A stretch of 64,000 nucleotides of DNA from Dendronephthya gigantea (GCF_004324835.1 NW_021163045.1:62001-126000); one strand, 5' to 3'. Positions 21,001 through 33,840 are shown, counted from the stretch's first letter. Numbers and translations are program-made. The notes: generated by a model not told the origin, from the letters alone.

Positions 21001-24000
21001 CACGTGATCGCTGTAGTGTGTATTTTGTTTCTCTGTAGATTCCTCTTTTGGACTGAGATGTTTGGAATTGGAAAAAAAGTCTTGGCAACTAAAAATGAAA
21101 ATATATTATCAAAGAATATTTCTAATCTACCTGTCTCACATGATGGCCCTGTATCTCTAGATTATCACAGCAAGAAAGTGTACGCGATTACTTACTGGGC
21201 GGAAAAAGATAGCGTGATTGAAATGGATTACTATGGTCGTGGAAAGAACCAAATTACTCAAGTGTTTGGTAGTTATATACAGGATGTTATTGGAGGCGTT
21301 ATTTACTGGAAAACAGAAAAATCGATCGTTATAAATATAATGAACATCTCCAGCAAAAATAATTTAGGTCATATTCGGTTACCAAAAAGCTACAATGCAA
21401 AAAGTCTTCTGGTCGTAGACAAAAATCGACAGCCAAAAGGTACGTTTCTACAGTGCGAGCAACGATATTAGTTCAAATAGAAATTTTCATACAATGGTAT
21501 TGAATTTACGCAATCCTGGCGTGAAACTATTCAAGGTTGTATAACTTCTCAAATATTCCTTCCAAAAATTTAATTAAAGTTTAAAAATTCTTATTGAGAA
21601 AATACAGTAGTCCCTCGCTAACTCGAACTCCGAAGGGGAAGGAAAAATTGTTCGAGTTACCGGGGGTTCGAGTTAACCGGAGTTGGTGTCAGAGTACGTT
21701 TATTATAAGTAATACAATAAGGTATAAAATCCAATCGAATCATTCTTCAAGGGATACCAGGCCTCCCAATATGAATGGTCAGCGAGAGTGGACGACATTT
21801 TTCAAAAAATTTAAAAAATCGAAAGAATACATAGGAACTAAAAAAGTTAGATCAATAATGAACGTAGCACCACACAAAATCTTTTAAATTTATAAGCATT
21901 TATATACAATTATATATACACCTATTAACTTGTTGTTATTTTGACAGTTTCCAGTTGTCAAAATTCTATCTTCTCACATTTTAAAGTTCGCTGACCTAGG
22001 AGATCTATGATTCGAAACCAAAGTTCGAGTTAACCGGATATATTTGACCAAGGGGAAACAAAATTTGTTCGAATTAGTGAGGAGTTCGAGCTAAGCGAGT
22101 TTGAGTTAAGCAGAGTAAATTACTATAAAAAACACTGTCAAATTCAAGAGGAATTGGATTTAGTTCGAGTTAGCGAGGAATTCGAGTTAAGCAAGTTCGA
22201 GTTAGCGGGGGACTACAGTATGCACATCGCGATATTAGTTTCATGTCGGAAAAGCGGCGTTAATCCCATCAGAAAATCGTTTATTACCTAATATTTTATT
22301 GAAATTGTCGGTTTTCATTGTTGATACACTGACACAAAATTTTAGAAATTCACAAACTGATAGAAATGGAACACCAAGTGATTCCATTCATTGAATTGAG
22401 TTATTTGCTGACATGATCCCCGTGAAGTCTGATCACATAAAAAAGTCGGTGGACCAATGAATATGTGAGTTTCTTAATGGTAAACTTAGGGATGGAAGTT
22501 GCGGATTTTTCTATTGCCATGCACATGGCATTTTTGGAGGAATACTGCTTCTCATCGGCATAAACCTGGCGGTTAATGATCGACCACAATGCGATTTTTT
22601 AAATCAGGGAGTTTGGAGGCAAATCATTAGGTTATCATTCACGAATCCAATACATTTCAAAAACGCTGTTGTAGTTTTTGTCGCATGGAACGCAGCGTTG
22701 TTGTTAACGAACGATATTAATATTTTATGAAGTATTAGTAGTTGTGACCGCTTAAGCGGGGACGCGGGCGTAGAAAAACGTTGTTCGGACGCTTCAGCGT
22801 GGTTCGGAATCTTAGATTGAATTTTAGGCTATATTTTTGAGCTTTGTCGAAATAAAGTTGTGATTTATCTTGTTATAAAACATTTGCACTGACTGTTCAT
22901 TAATCGGGAACAGTTGTCATACATGAAGATGATCTTCTTTAGTTGTGACAATGGAAGGTCATCCAGCCATGGTTCAAGGACATTCTTCAAAAACTGGCAA
23001 TACGTGACTGGCAATACGGTCAGTTTTACTCCATCAGGAGCACGAATCCCAAATCTTTACGCCACCACCTTCTTTTTGGAGACCTCCTTGGAGATCTCCT
23101 CTTAGAAGGATTTTGCAAAAACCTTTTTAATGTCACAACATGGCGACTTATTTTTTCAGCTATAGCTTTCGGTGTTTTACCCTTAGCTATTTCTTTGATA
23201 ATAACGCTTTTCTCGCCTTCTATTAGGTCTTCACCTCGTCCCATCGTGATCACAGACTTTTAAACTACTAGCGTGGATCATGCACCTCTTGTATACATGA
23301 CCTGGATTTTTTAATCACGTGATTAACATAAAATGTAAACATGTTTCCACAATTTTCCGCGAATGATCACAGATTCATGTGAATTATGCGGCTTATTTAA
23401 ATGAATCAGTATTACTTAAATCTATTATAAAACTAATATTGTGGTTCGCACTGTATAGCCTGATAAATGTTACCTTCAGAAATGAGCAATTTTTAAATGG
23501 TTAAAACAATATAAATACTGTAATTCCAAAATAAATTTTTAAGTGCAGGCAAAAAAAAATTGGTCTGATATTTCATCTACAGACTTGAACAAGCCAGGTC
23601 AATAATTAATTGGTTGATTATATCACTGAACTGCATGCGTGAGACAGTCGAGATACTGGTCCAGATACGGAATATACAGACCACGGTCCTGACATTGGTT
23701 TATACGGACCTCTCGTCAACCAATCGGAATAGAGGATTTTGAAAAGCCATAAAATAATAACTAATACTTCAAACATCGAAATAATGTAGGTCGCTAGAAA
23801 TATGTTGATACTGATGAGATTGCAAGTCGAGAAATGTTTTTCACATTCTTAACGTCTATGAAAATAAAAACATATTGAAATACATTGCTTAGGAAAAGTG
23901 TTTGCCGCGACAACTGGTGATGCACTGGCTGGGTAACTTTAATCATTATTTAACTATAACTAAACGTATTCCCGTTTAAAATACACCATTTAATACCCAC

Positions 24001-26036
24001 AGAGAGTTTTATAGTAAGACCAGTTGTATTCTTGTATATAAAAAGGGTAAATTGTTTCCACATTTCAAACCCTGTCACTGATAATTAAATATTTATTAAT
24101 TTTTCATTCAAAGGAAGATGCGTAAAGCTTTCATGTCTCCACGGTTACTGTTCTAGCACTAAAGGCTCTGAAATTTGTCATTGTGATAAGGGTTTCAAAT
24201 ACAACGGACATGCTTGCACAGGTATGTATGATAAATAATTACCTACTATTTTTCCCAGCCCGACGTACCATTATAAGTTCGCATTGCGATATAATAGTAA
24301 ATTTGAACGTTTGTTTGGGGAAACACACAATTTAGTTGTGCTGTTACGAAATACCAATATAGCTATAATGTATTTAGCATTGTTCAAAAATAGAAAGGTC
24401 AGTATCGATGAGGAAATTACTTTGGGAACATGTCACATAAAATGACCTGTAAAGTAAATATTATTATGATCCTTCGGAATGACAAATTTACTTTTCCTGT
24501 CATGAGGTGACAGCCCATGGGATTTCTTCCCAAATAATAGTACCGTCTTGCAAAGTACAAGTGTAAAGATTCAAGAAGATAACTTCTCGGCGGATATACG
24601 AGGTTGTGTCAATAATTTCTTTGTTATGTTTTGCTCGACTAAGCATTTGAAGTCTTACGTCACGAAAAGCTCGCTTTGATAAAATTATTAGTAAAAAAGT
24701 TTATAAGTTTAAGAAGTGGTTCACAAAGTAATAATTTGGTAATTGTACTTTAAGTTGATGATAAATATTTTAAGTTGTGAACAAGTTTTAACAATGATCG
24801 ATTAAGCAAAAGACCAACTCGACTAGTGCGTCACCGCCCTTAAGTAAACAAAATATGAGAGCTGGACCGAGCTTCTGACGCCAACCCACACTTGTAACAT
24901 ACAGCGTTGATTAGATAGTGCGAATCACAGCACTTTCCATGGGGCGTCTTGAGATCCCCTCAAATTTTATTATAAAAGAACGCGCACAGCACCCGAACCT
25001 TCAGTGGACTAACGGAGTAAAAAGCATATGAAACGTTAAGAAACTCAACCTTACAGAATAGACTAAGAAGACACGACTAAAACGACGAAGATCCTAGAGA
25101 AGAGAAATAGGAGCAGCTGATCACAACATTTTTAATATAAAAGATTTGGGTGACTGGGAGAAAAGTTTGATTTGCACTGATGATGGTCCGGATTGACGGA
25201 CCCATTATGAAAGAAAAGCGCGGATCCTTACTTTAGATTATTTCTCGTTCTCCAAAACTCTCGTGTTTCTAAAAATGTATGTCGATGCCTCAACATTTTT
25301 TTACTTTAAAGACAATAGAATTCTTCTTAAAAAGGCAATATCTTTGGCAAACTAGGAGTATATTGTATACCTCCCGGGTAGACCTACTCGCCAGAACTAC
25401 TGTCTCCCATACTGAATTAAATCATAAAGTCTCAGACAGGAGTATCTAAGCTAGACAGGACAATTAATAATGGTAATTACACTGAGTTGAGTGGAGTGCA
25501 ATTTGATGTGAAATCTACAGCGAGATTATAGAAAATTTGTAATCACAAGTTTGATTTCACACCAAAATTGCACGACACGAAGAGCAATTTCCACTTTATT
25601 ATATTCATTTTGAAATCATACAAAAATAAACAAATTCAAAACGATTTATCGGCTGAAAGAACCGTAAACGGTGTAAAATGCGAGTAATTCTCATCTATTT
25701 TTGTCAAAAAATTTGCGGGGCATTTAAATTTCAAAATAATAGAATTTTGGGCCATTTTCCCATGTAATTTGATTGGATAGTTACACTGAAATACTAAATC
25801 TGATTGGTTATTGTGGTGCAGAACGTCAATCTCATTGGCTTATAAACGATGTGATTAATGCTCAAAAATAGGGCGATTTTGGAATTAATCAAACTATTTT
25901 TAACGAATAAGATTGTAGCGACGACAATATTTTAAGATAAATTCAATAAATGATTCGCTCTACTTGTAATTAGTATTGAGCACTCTTTTATCCATTACAA
26001 ACAATTACACTTGGATATATATATATATAATATATA

Positions 26037-26067
<31 letters not shown>

Positions 26068-26329
26068 CAGTCGTTATCATTAAGGTTGTCACCTAGAAAT
26101 ATATATAAATATTTAAATATCGATCACGTGATTGTACTGCATACGTTAATTGTATGGGAAATCGTTGGAAATCTATCGTGAAAATTTCTTAAATATCATA
26201 CTAAGGTAAACAAGATTAATAATAATAAAGAAACAAGAGGTGAGTGAACAAAATAAGCCATGTTTAATGGTCACGTGATTGATATTTATATATTTGTATA
26301 TATATTGACATGGACAATCTTAATAACGA

Positions 26330-26403
<74 letters not shown>

Positions 26404-28498
26404 TAGTTACTATACGCTTTAATTCAGATATCGTTACTATTCCGTTTAGATATCGATGAATGTCTGTCATCACCATGCAATCGAAAAGGTTTTGAACGCT
26501 CGTGCAAAAACACACCAGGTTCTTTCGTTTGTACTTGCAAGACTGGGACCATTTTCGATGGAGTTACATGCTCAGGTATGTGCTCGCATTTTAGTTCATT
26601 AATTTCCCTCAAACCTGTTACAACCTGCCGTAGCGAGTCTCTATGGTAATTTGAAAGCAAGAAGTCTTATCTTTTTCCGGCACTTTTCGCATAAAAAATT
26701 TGAAGAAATTTTTACGGCCTCTATCTCGCATACCCTCTAACAAGATACATAAATTTCCGAAGGTATATCATATCGCGTTTTCAAATAATATATTTTGGAA
26801 TTTCAAGGAATGACTAAATCTTTCACGAAAAATTATATTAAGGACATAGTGGGGGGGGGGGGTGTCAAAGAACGATTTTGGTGTTTTCTAAGACATCTTT
26901 GTCTGTGTTCATGAAACACCCGACTATATGACGATGCCTATATATGCTCAACTGATGTTGTATAGAATCGTGCTATAGGTGCAGGGATCCTAGAAATATT
27001 TCAACACCAAGTTCTCCATCTACTATTAATAATATTATGTGATTTGACTTGAAACCATAAAAAAGTTGCTTCTCATTATGGGCTGGTCCTAATGTCGGGT
27101 GTCACAGAAGGGACCGTTGCTTAAATTGAATATCTCCGCAAGTATTTAGGCTAAAGATACCGAAATACCACCAAACGATAGCGCTTGAAGAGGTCATATA
27201 AATGCTATATTCAAATTGGCAGATAGTTATAAGCCGCACTTGTAATATAAGCCAAAATACTAGCTTGCGTTGTTATCTCAAATTACTTGCCCATGGCAAC
27301 CATATACTTTTCGAAATTTCATGTTTGTCAATTTATTTTGTTCTCTGTTGGCTTTAAACTGTCTTAATTTTGCCTATTATCATTCTGTTATAACTTCGAT
27401 GTATTTTTGGATTAGGATGTGCAAGAGAATCGGAGAAATAAGCCATTTTAAGATCTTAGCGATGAGCCTTGATGAGCGTTGCTAAGCGCGTGTTTAGCGC
27501 TTGCTCGGAATGTTGTCACGCGGTTCAAAAATGTGACAAAAGTCTGTGATACCCACCTTTTAGGCTAATTTTGACCCCAAAAATAGATTCCTGGCGTAAA
27601 ATTGGACCAAGGGGGTCAGTTTTTCGGTTTTTTTTGTTCGAAATTTTTGGTGAATCTTTTTATTACTACAATAACTATGCAGTGAGCGATGCGATAATAC
27701 ATACCATGATGCAGATTATGAATGTTTATGTAAAAAATCGGCAAAAATCGTCTAAAGGCACGATTTTGAAGGTAAATATATCAAAATGATCCTAGAGATG
27801 TGAACTAAATCACGGTAACCAGTTTTTGTTTGCGTTTTGGGCAATATTCTAAGGATTAGGCCGCTTTGAGGTATAATATCGAATAATAGCTAAATCGCAT
27901 GCATTCTAAAGTAAATATCATAGCGAATTTGAAACATATAGAACTAAAAAACATCTATCTACTGAGGACAATGTCCTCTTTTAAATGGTTTAATTTTTAT
28001 TAAAATCGGCCAAGTATTTGCACAGAAAATGCAAGTTAAAGTGAGCCAACCATTTTTAAAGGTCATCTGATCAGCTGACAAAGAAGAAAACATTAACACT
28101 GAATAACAATTGCGCGGTGCAGATACAACAGCTTCATATACATGTGTGTAACTGTCTATATTATAGCCCACTCAGAACTGCAAATCCGATTAAATGGTTC
28201 AAGTACTAACATGAGCGGAAGAGTGGAAATATATCATCCAACATTTGGCTGGGGCACAATCTGTGAAATACAATCTAGAGAAATAGTATCGTTTTATGTT
28301 GGTGATGTCACCTGTCGTCAATTGGGTTTCGCTGGACTACGAAATATGAGGTACTTTGGCCAAGGAAGTGGTCCTGTATTGCTTTCTGAAGTCTCCTGCA
28401 GTAAAAATGAATTATACATCTGGGATTGCAGCCATGCTGGATGGAATATGCCTACTTTAACCTGCCAACATGATCGTGATATCGGTGTGGAGTGCTAA
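17863..28498 (+). CDS. Gene B: secreted YWTD-propeller, EGF, EGF, SRCR protein
   Basis: Six exons are supported: 17863-18085, 18754-19131, 21039-21439, 24114-24221, 26450-26575 and 28167-28498. The order is signal-like start plus four-cysteine region, six YWTD-type blades over exons 2 and 3, EGF, calcium-binding EGF, SRCR, stop. Junction phases agree (1; 2 between the propeller halves; then 1, 1, 1), except that exon 2 is one base short near its 5' edge when compared with gene C. The gene may therefore be a young pseudogene, use a slightly different junction, or contain an assembly error. The propeller-EGF pairing is typical of LDLR/LRP and nidogen-like proteins; adding an SRCR domain is unusual. 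Introns hold a Penelope-like dimer, a Tigger-like MITE and a mariner remnant. The ligand is unknown. Confidence 0.8.
18754..19131 (+). CDS. Gene B exon 2: YWTD propeller, first half
   Basis: The exon encodes roughly blades 1-3 of an LDLR class B propeller: [53 protein letters not shown] and AIDPIAG. The hydrophobic-D-x-x-x-x-hydrophobic-[YF]-[WF] repeat is clear. Relative to gene C the first ten codons are shifted by one base (CCTTACCAG against CCTTACCCAG), so the frame entering from exon 1 does not match the frame of the blades. The donor GTAAGT is strong and leaves phase 2. Confidence 0.8.
19617..20170 (-). pseudogene. Penelope-like linker and GIY-YIG endonuclease domain
   Basis: On the minus strand, EPINTVCIRFIGSSSYAIE and an RNNNIKV segment lead to YTVYLVHECGLVYIGETER, then LKVRQKENDHKF. 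The paired VYLV and VYIG blocks are the GIY-YIG hallmark of canonical Penelope-like elements. The frame is interrupted between the linker and the nuclease part, so the copy is not functional as it stands. Confidence 0.75.
20190..20770 (+). pseudogene. Penelope-like reverse transcriptase fragment
   Basis: Recognisable blocks on the plus strand are MGSPLSPILANIFMEDFE, KLWKRYVDDVFF (catalytic DD), ITFTMEIENQQHSLPF and VYRKPTHTVTATS. They are followed by a second copy of the KEPINTVCIPFIGPSSY linker. Several frame changes separate the blocks. The N-terminal part is missing. Confidence 0.75.
21039..21439 (+). CDS. Gene B exon 3: YWTD propeller, second half
   Basis: This exon completes the propeller: [47 protein letters not shown] and LLVVDKNRQPKG. 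With exon 2 that gives six blades over about 260 residues, the normal size of a closed YWTD propeller. It enters in phase 2 and leaves in phase 1, matching the EGF exon. The acceptor is TTTCTCTGTAG and the donor GTACGT. No frame break is seen inside it. Confidence 0.85.
21605..22218. mobile_element. pogo/Tigger-like MITE (614 bp)
   Basis: Ends CAGTAGTCCCTCGCTAACTC..GAGTTAGCGGGGGACTACAG are inverted and flanked by TA. Sub-terminal TTCGAGTTA motifs repeat many times on both arms. The matching place in gene C (about 47750) is uninterrupted. CAGTAGTCCC termini are typical of Tigger-type mariner relatives. The 97-codon frame inside is not a transposase. Confidence 0.8.
22400..23253 (-). pseudogene. 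Decayed Tc1/mariner (Tc3-like) transposase
   Basis: The minus strand begins MGRGEDLIEGEKSVIIKEIA, a helix-turn-helix start (TPKAIAEKISRHVVTLKRFL). Further on it shows GVKLTV, LEPWLDDLPLSQLKK and IFMYDN, whose D corresponds to the second catalytic acid. Near the end comes WSIINRQVYADEKQYSSKNA, the usual C-terminal block. A stretch at about 22680-22900 fits no transposase and looks inserted or replaced. No clear terminal repeats were found. Confidence 0.7.
23254..23851. other. Gene B intron 3, part without features
   Basis: This lies between the mariner remnant and the start of segmental duplication copy 2. From about 23556 it aligns with gene C just after the Ty3/gypsy fossil (about 53605), which sets that fossil's right border. 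Confidence 0.55.
24114..24221 (+). CDS. Gene B exon 4: EGF module
   Basis: The exon reads the same as the gene A EGF exon: six cysteines, RCVKLSC opening, phase 1-1, 108 bp, same splice borders. It joins the propeller as PKG-RC. Confidence 0.87.
25496..25573. repeat. Intronic hairpin (copy B)
   Basis: Same hairpin and same intron position as in gene A. The arms carry the same mismatches as copy A, which fits the recent A/B duplication. Confidence 0.65.
26068..26332. mobile_element. Tc1/mariner-type MITE, gene B intron
   Basis: This is the orthologous copy of 2145-2415 with the same CAGTCGTTATC ends between TA arrays. The two copies differ at many positions, more than the surrounding intron, which may reflect slippage in the flanking microsatellite. 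Confidence 0.75.
26450..26575 (+). CDS. Gene B exon 5: calcium-binding EGF module
   Basis: The exon carries DIDEC and [12 protein letters not shown], phase 1-1, 126 bp. Its protein differs little or not at all from the gene A module. Confidence 0.88.
28167..28498 (+). CDS. Gene B exon 6: SRCR domain and stop
   Basis: This is an SRCR domain with [30 protein letters not shown] and DRDIGVEC. TAA follows the last cysteine, so the terminal tyrosine of genes A and C is lost. That should be harmless because it lies after the domain. A candidate poly(A) signal is at 28617-28622. Confidence 0.9.
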
Positions 28499-28616
28499 TG
28501 AGATCACGATAATTTACTCGGCTTGGCCAGCATGGCAAATTAGTCCTTCTGTGATGCAATGCAAAAATTTTGGTGTTGAGCAACTGTGAAAACAATGGTC
28601 TATTAAAATAACCGAT

Positions 28617-28622
28617 AATAAA
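28617..28622 (+). promoter_or_regulatory. Candidate poly(A) signal of gene B
   Basis: AATAAA is kept at the same place as in genes A and C, about 120 bp after the stop. Confidence 0.5.
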
Positions 28623-28722
28623 TGAAAATTAGGCATCGCGGGACTAAATCGTCAGACTGGTTTAAGATGTGAAATATGAAACTGTTAACTAGAGTGCCAA
28701 ATTGATCAATGATTTGACACTA

Positions 28723-29689
28723 CAGGGTGTATCAAAAAAAAGGAGACCTTTAGAAATCAAGCTATTGTTAAAATTTGAATGCCCGTTTTTCAATTGCATT
28801 TGCACATATGCTGAACCGTAGTGCGTTAAATATTGATGGCATGCATGCATACATTAGAAAATGAATTGACGTTTGTAAACAAGATTGTCTGCTCCTGGGA
28901 ATTTGAAAATAACTTTAATAGCATAAGGAAAATAACGACACAAAAATATACAAATGACTAAGCACACTACCAGAACAAAAATGGTTCAGCTGACTTTGGA
29001 GCGAAGAGTTTTTGTATTCCGAACTTATACCCAGCCTGCAGTCATCAGAAAAGCAGTTCGCGATATGCACAAGCGTACGGTAGTTTGTGTTGAGAGAAAT
29101 GGAGGCCACGTTGGAGGTCATGGTCCATGACATTCAGTTCTTTTGATGTTCAATTTATCAGTAATTTTCAATCCGGATCGAAATGTCAAGTGAATCTGTG
29201 TCAGATCAAGTTGTAATTCATTCCTGACTCATGTAAACATTTTAATAGGCAGAATTTGTAAAATGTTGGGATGCTGAGCCATTCCGGATCAAAGTCAATT
29301 CTAACTCATGTGAACAGCCCTAATGCTCGCACGCAGTGTTAAAAATTGAACAAATGATTTGTTCATGTTTTGAAGGAACAGCTAAAGCAATTCACCACGC
29401 ATATTGTTATCGCTTTTGTGCTTAGTCGTTTGTGCTTAGTCATTTGAATATTTTTGGGTCGTTATTTTTCCTTATGCTATTAAAGTTATTTTCAAATTCC
29501 CAGGAGCAGACAATCTTGTGTACAAACGTCAATTCATTCTCTAAAGGTCTCCTTTTTCTAATGTATGCATGCATGCCATCAATATTTCACGCACTACGGT
29601 TTAGCATATGTGCAAATGCAATTGAAAAAGCATTCAAATTTTAACAATAGCTTGATTTCTAAAGGTCTCCTTATTTTTGATACACCCTG
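28723..29689. mobile_element. Mariner-like element, internally deleted (967 bp)
   Basis: Ends CAGGGTGTATCAAAAA..TTTTTGATACACCCTG are flanked by TA, and the site is empty in copy 1 (near 5210). The inverted arms extend about 250 bp. Just inside the left arm, 28989-29133 on the + strand reads MVQLTLERRVFVFRTY and on to a stop, like the N-terminus of a mariner-family transposase. No other transposase part is present. It is absent from genes A and C, so it is a young insertion. Confidence 0.8.
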
Positions 29690-30966
29690 TAGATATTAAA
29701 TAATGACTTGCGGTATGGTATCACATCCCACAAGTTATTTAATTTATTATAATCTATGATAATATCATATAGCATAATCCTGCAATAGATTGCAGCTTCA
29801 TTAGTGTGTAATATCTATGAACAACCTGTGCATTTTTGTCAAATTATGAAGAAAAAAGATGTGGAGCACCTTGAGATTAGTTATATATATAAATCTGTAT
29901 TGGACCTCGACATTTTCAGGACACATTGTATGCTGGGTAGGCACTAGACTTTAGCAATAACACTTTGAACTAACCCTAAAGGGCTCTTGGACACACAACC
30001 CTCCTGCTGCTGTGCTGGTTAATTTAATAACAACACTTTTCCCCACTGGATCTACACGTAAATACCATCACTGCCAAGAGCATTTTTGATAGTTCACATT
30101 TGTGATAGTTATCACAAAATTTTGTGATAGCAAGATAGCTCAGGGATTTCGCTGTTGAATATGTTTTTTGTATGTGATCTGTTACGGGCTCGTTGAAATA
30201 TCTTGGTGAAAATCGCATATTTCCATGTCGAGGCCGCCTTTTGCTTAGAACAATTAAGTATGGAAGAGCCGTGAAAAGAGTGTTGAATTTCAATTGGTTT
30301 TTACAGAATCTACAGAGCCGAGGCGGAAGTACGCGATTTTCCTCATGATTTTTAATCGAGGTCATATTTGGTAATTTTTCCTCTAGCGCAGTTTACACTA
30401 CACTCTATTAATTGTCTTCGGAAGACTAGAATATACGGTATATATTATTAAATGATAAATATACACCCCTCTAAATTAAGCTTCTAGCTACTTTCCTGAA
30501 TCCTTGTTTGCGAACTACAAAAATCTAAGGGAGCACATTCACGCTGTGACTTTGTTTTGTGTACTGCCTATTAAGATTGTTTGTGATGTATCGCGATTTG
30601 CTTAGGTAATACCAAGACATAGACTTGTCAAAGCAAAATCTCAGCCACCACAATTTAATGTTTGAGGCTATTGCATGTCAAGGCTAACACTTCAGCAAAG
30701 ACACATTGAAAACCTCATTTAGCCAATCATGCAAAGCGGTTTTACCCACAGGCGGAATTTTTCGATCAGACGAATTTTTTTGCTGGATTTACTTTTTATG
30801 TAAATAGACCCTTTCGATAATTACGTCACAACATTGTTAACTGCGTGAGAATGACGTCAGCTCATAATTTTGCCGTGGATATTATTATCATTTCTTGTGG
30901 AGCCGCGCGCTTGCTAGCCTGCGGGTTGCCACCCCAAAGAAAGGCTGATGCGCAGGCTAATCTGAC

Positions 30967-33035
30967 AAACGCTATTAGCATTTCTTACAACGACATCATG
31001 CCAAGTGCACAAGTAAGCTAAGAGCATGCTTAAGAGTACAGTATTGGCTTAACGACAAAAAACTGCACGCATAAAGTGAACACAGAAGCACCTGATGTGT
31101 ATATCCACCTCACATAATGCTGTATTAATTTATACTTTTAAAAGAGATATATCCGAGCATAATAAGAGGTAGGGAAAATATATGTTTTATTTTCGCCGTT
31201 TACATTTTAGAGAAATTTGAGGACACGGAAATAATCTCAAATTACAATTCTGATAATACGTATTTTGTACATAACTAATATTTTGAAATTTTTAACTTTT
31301 TCGAATTAATATTTTTCATTTGGATGATTTTGAAAATATAGGAAGAATTGACTTGTGAAATAGATTAAGATGTTAAAGATGCCTTCGGATAGAAAAACTT
31401 TTATTCAAACTAATGCCTGTAAAAATCTACAATTTTAAGCTTTTTAGATTGTTTTGAACAGGTACACGGGTAGATTTTGTATTTTAAAATATGCACATAT
31501 TGCAATGACATGTGGATTTATTTTTGCTAAAATTGTAGTGTTTAAGTCTATTTGCTGCACAATTTTAATTATAGTTGAACTTCATAGCTCGAGAGTTGTA
31601 CTTGATATAGGATTTTACTTATACGACGTTGATCATTGAGCAGAAGTGAGTATTTCACAAAAAAATTCACAAAAATTTTACATTTTGAAATATGTGTTAA
31701 TTGCTTCAAGCTAGGGGATTTTGCCTGCATGTATGTCTAGTAGAAGTATTTACCCCCAATTAGCAGAATTAGCGCGAATATTTCATGTGGTGATATCATT
31801 ACTACTACTTTCTCCACAGTGCTAAATACGACATCGTGCAAAGTGCTGCAGTATGCATTAGGCTTTAAGTGCAGGTTTAATTAAAGTAGTATATTGGCTT
31901 AATCACAAGTAATTGCACGCATAAATTACATGAACGTAATACAAAAGTAGCTAGATCATGTGTAGATATCTACCGTATATAATATTCTACTTTCAAAGAA
32001 AATATAGAAGAAAAAGTAGGAGAAATTTCTGCACTTTTAATCCAAGGTTATTAGGTTTTCGGGTTAAAAAACAGTGGAAAATTTTAACAAGTTTATTAAA
32101 ATTCAGTAAAGCCAAAAAATTCTCCTCACTAAAAATCACATTTTATATATTTTTTAAAAATTCGAATGGACAGATCGGTCGTGTTTGCGATGAATGACTT
32201 CTTTAGCACACGTGCACATGTAGCAATATTTGGTGCATGGTAACGCCCGTGCATATTTACCGCTACGACATCATGCCAATGTCATGACGAAAAATCACAT
32301 TTTATTTTCTAAAACAATTCGCATGGGCAGATTTTTTACGTGTTGTCATGAATGATTTTTGTAGCACACATGGCGCATCGCCCGACGATATTTCCTACTA
32401 CGCGACATCATGCCAAGTGCACAAGTACGCTAAGAGCATGTTTAAATAAAGTACAGGCCTATAACGACAAGTTCCTGACGCGTAGAGTGCAATAAATAAA
32501 TAAGTCTTGTGTATATATCTGCCACACAGAATAATATTGCTTAACGTAAAAAAGCAATAATTTTACACTTTCAAGAGATATCCGAGCCAGTTGAAAAGTA
32601 AGGGAAATTTCGGATTTTTAATGTAAGATTTTAAGGATCTTTGGAACAAAAGGTGGGCAACAAGAAAGGAAATAATTTATAACATTCTACGTTTTAAAAA
32701 TTGGCGAATTCTCCTTATAACAATCACTAAGCATGGCTGAGCCATGATTCATGCAATTTTTAATGAATATATCGCCAGAAGACTGCATGAATATTATTTA
32801 TTTCCTTTCAAGAAAAAAAGTGAGTTCTCTGCATATAATAGAAGAAAGCAATTATGTAATTTTTGTTTTTTAATTATAATACAGCATTCTACAATATTGC
32901 ACACTGTATACAAAGTTGACAATTTTTCGACTAAATTAGCACTTCCATTTTATTCTTGAATGTAAAAATTTACTTTCTGAATTGCTATGCTCTTGGATCT
33001 ACTGTTTACTAGACATGTTTCAATACATTTGCTCT
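30967..33035. repeat. Tandem repeat array, B-C spacer, left part
   Basis: Landmark monomers at 30992 (type b), 31830 (c) and 32404 (a) match the A-B array. The array is interrupted by the large transposon and resumes at 41855. The block joins directly to sequence equivalent to 6878, skipping about 3.6 kb that holds the POLR3B exon in the A-B spacer. Confidence 0.75.
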
Positions 33036-33039
33036 TTAA

Positions 33040-33840
33040 GAGGACTTGTCAGTAAATATCAAACAAGTCTGGTCAACCTTCAAAAATCGTTCTCGCTCAT
33101 ATTTACAGGAATAATAGGCCTAAGTATCCCAAGAATTTGTGTGTAGTTAATTTGATCAAATATTGCTTTTTAGAGGAGAAATTCGCATTTTTTCTAAGAC
33201 GGTTGGAAATGCTATTTTTAGCCCCTACATTTGACTGCATTTTAGCGGCTTCAAGCCAAGAAAATACTGATCCTATGCACATAAAACCACCTCAACCTAC
33301 TAGTACAATTCTCACTCGACAGATTGTACGACTTTGGAGTCAATAGAACAATTCTGACCTTTTATATAATCTTATTTGCAAGATCGGTAAATCGAGTCGA
33401 TAAAAGTATGTTGTACAAAAATTCATATTGTGAATGTGCTTAAGCTTTGAATGTCTTGAAACTTTGGTAATCTCAAGTCTAAATAACGTTCTTTCGAATG
33501 ATATAAAGATTACTTTGGGCAAATGACTGTGCGTTACGCTATTGCTTCCCAAAGTTGGTTTATATTGCTCACCTTTGACCCGTGCTGCCACTTTACACAA
33601 GACACAATCCATGTGTTTATTGTACGTTTAAAAGAGTCTCAATTGATATTTGGAACATTTAAATCAAATCAATAGTATTAAGAATAAAGATACTTACATG
33701 TTTAATTCTGAAAGTAAACTGTGTCTTTTTTATACAAAACATTTCATTCCTCCTGGCTTGTCAAATGTCAACAGTTTTGACCACAAGTATTACACATCCA
33801 TATCACTAATCAGGTTAGTATGTTTTTTTCTGACCACAAA
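33040..33840 (+). repeat. Left terminal inverted repeat of the Kolobok-like element
   Basis: About 800 bp match the reverse complement of 41032-41850 with scattered substitutions and small indels. The open frames inside are not conserved between the two arms. Confidence 0.88.

Larger units (their letters stand above)
23852..30966 (+). repeat. Segmental duplication, copy 2 (gene B 3' half and flank)
   Basis: This is the counterpart of 1-6878. It lacks the foldback and the 5.3-kb insertion of copy 1 but gains a 967-bp mariner-like element at 28723-29689. A third, clearly more diverged copy covers 53819-56430 in gene C. Similarity to copy 1 stops sharply just after a short hairpin (AGCCTGCG..CGCAGGCT). 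Confidence 0.9.
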
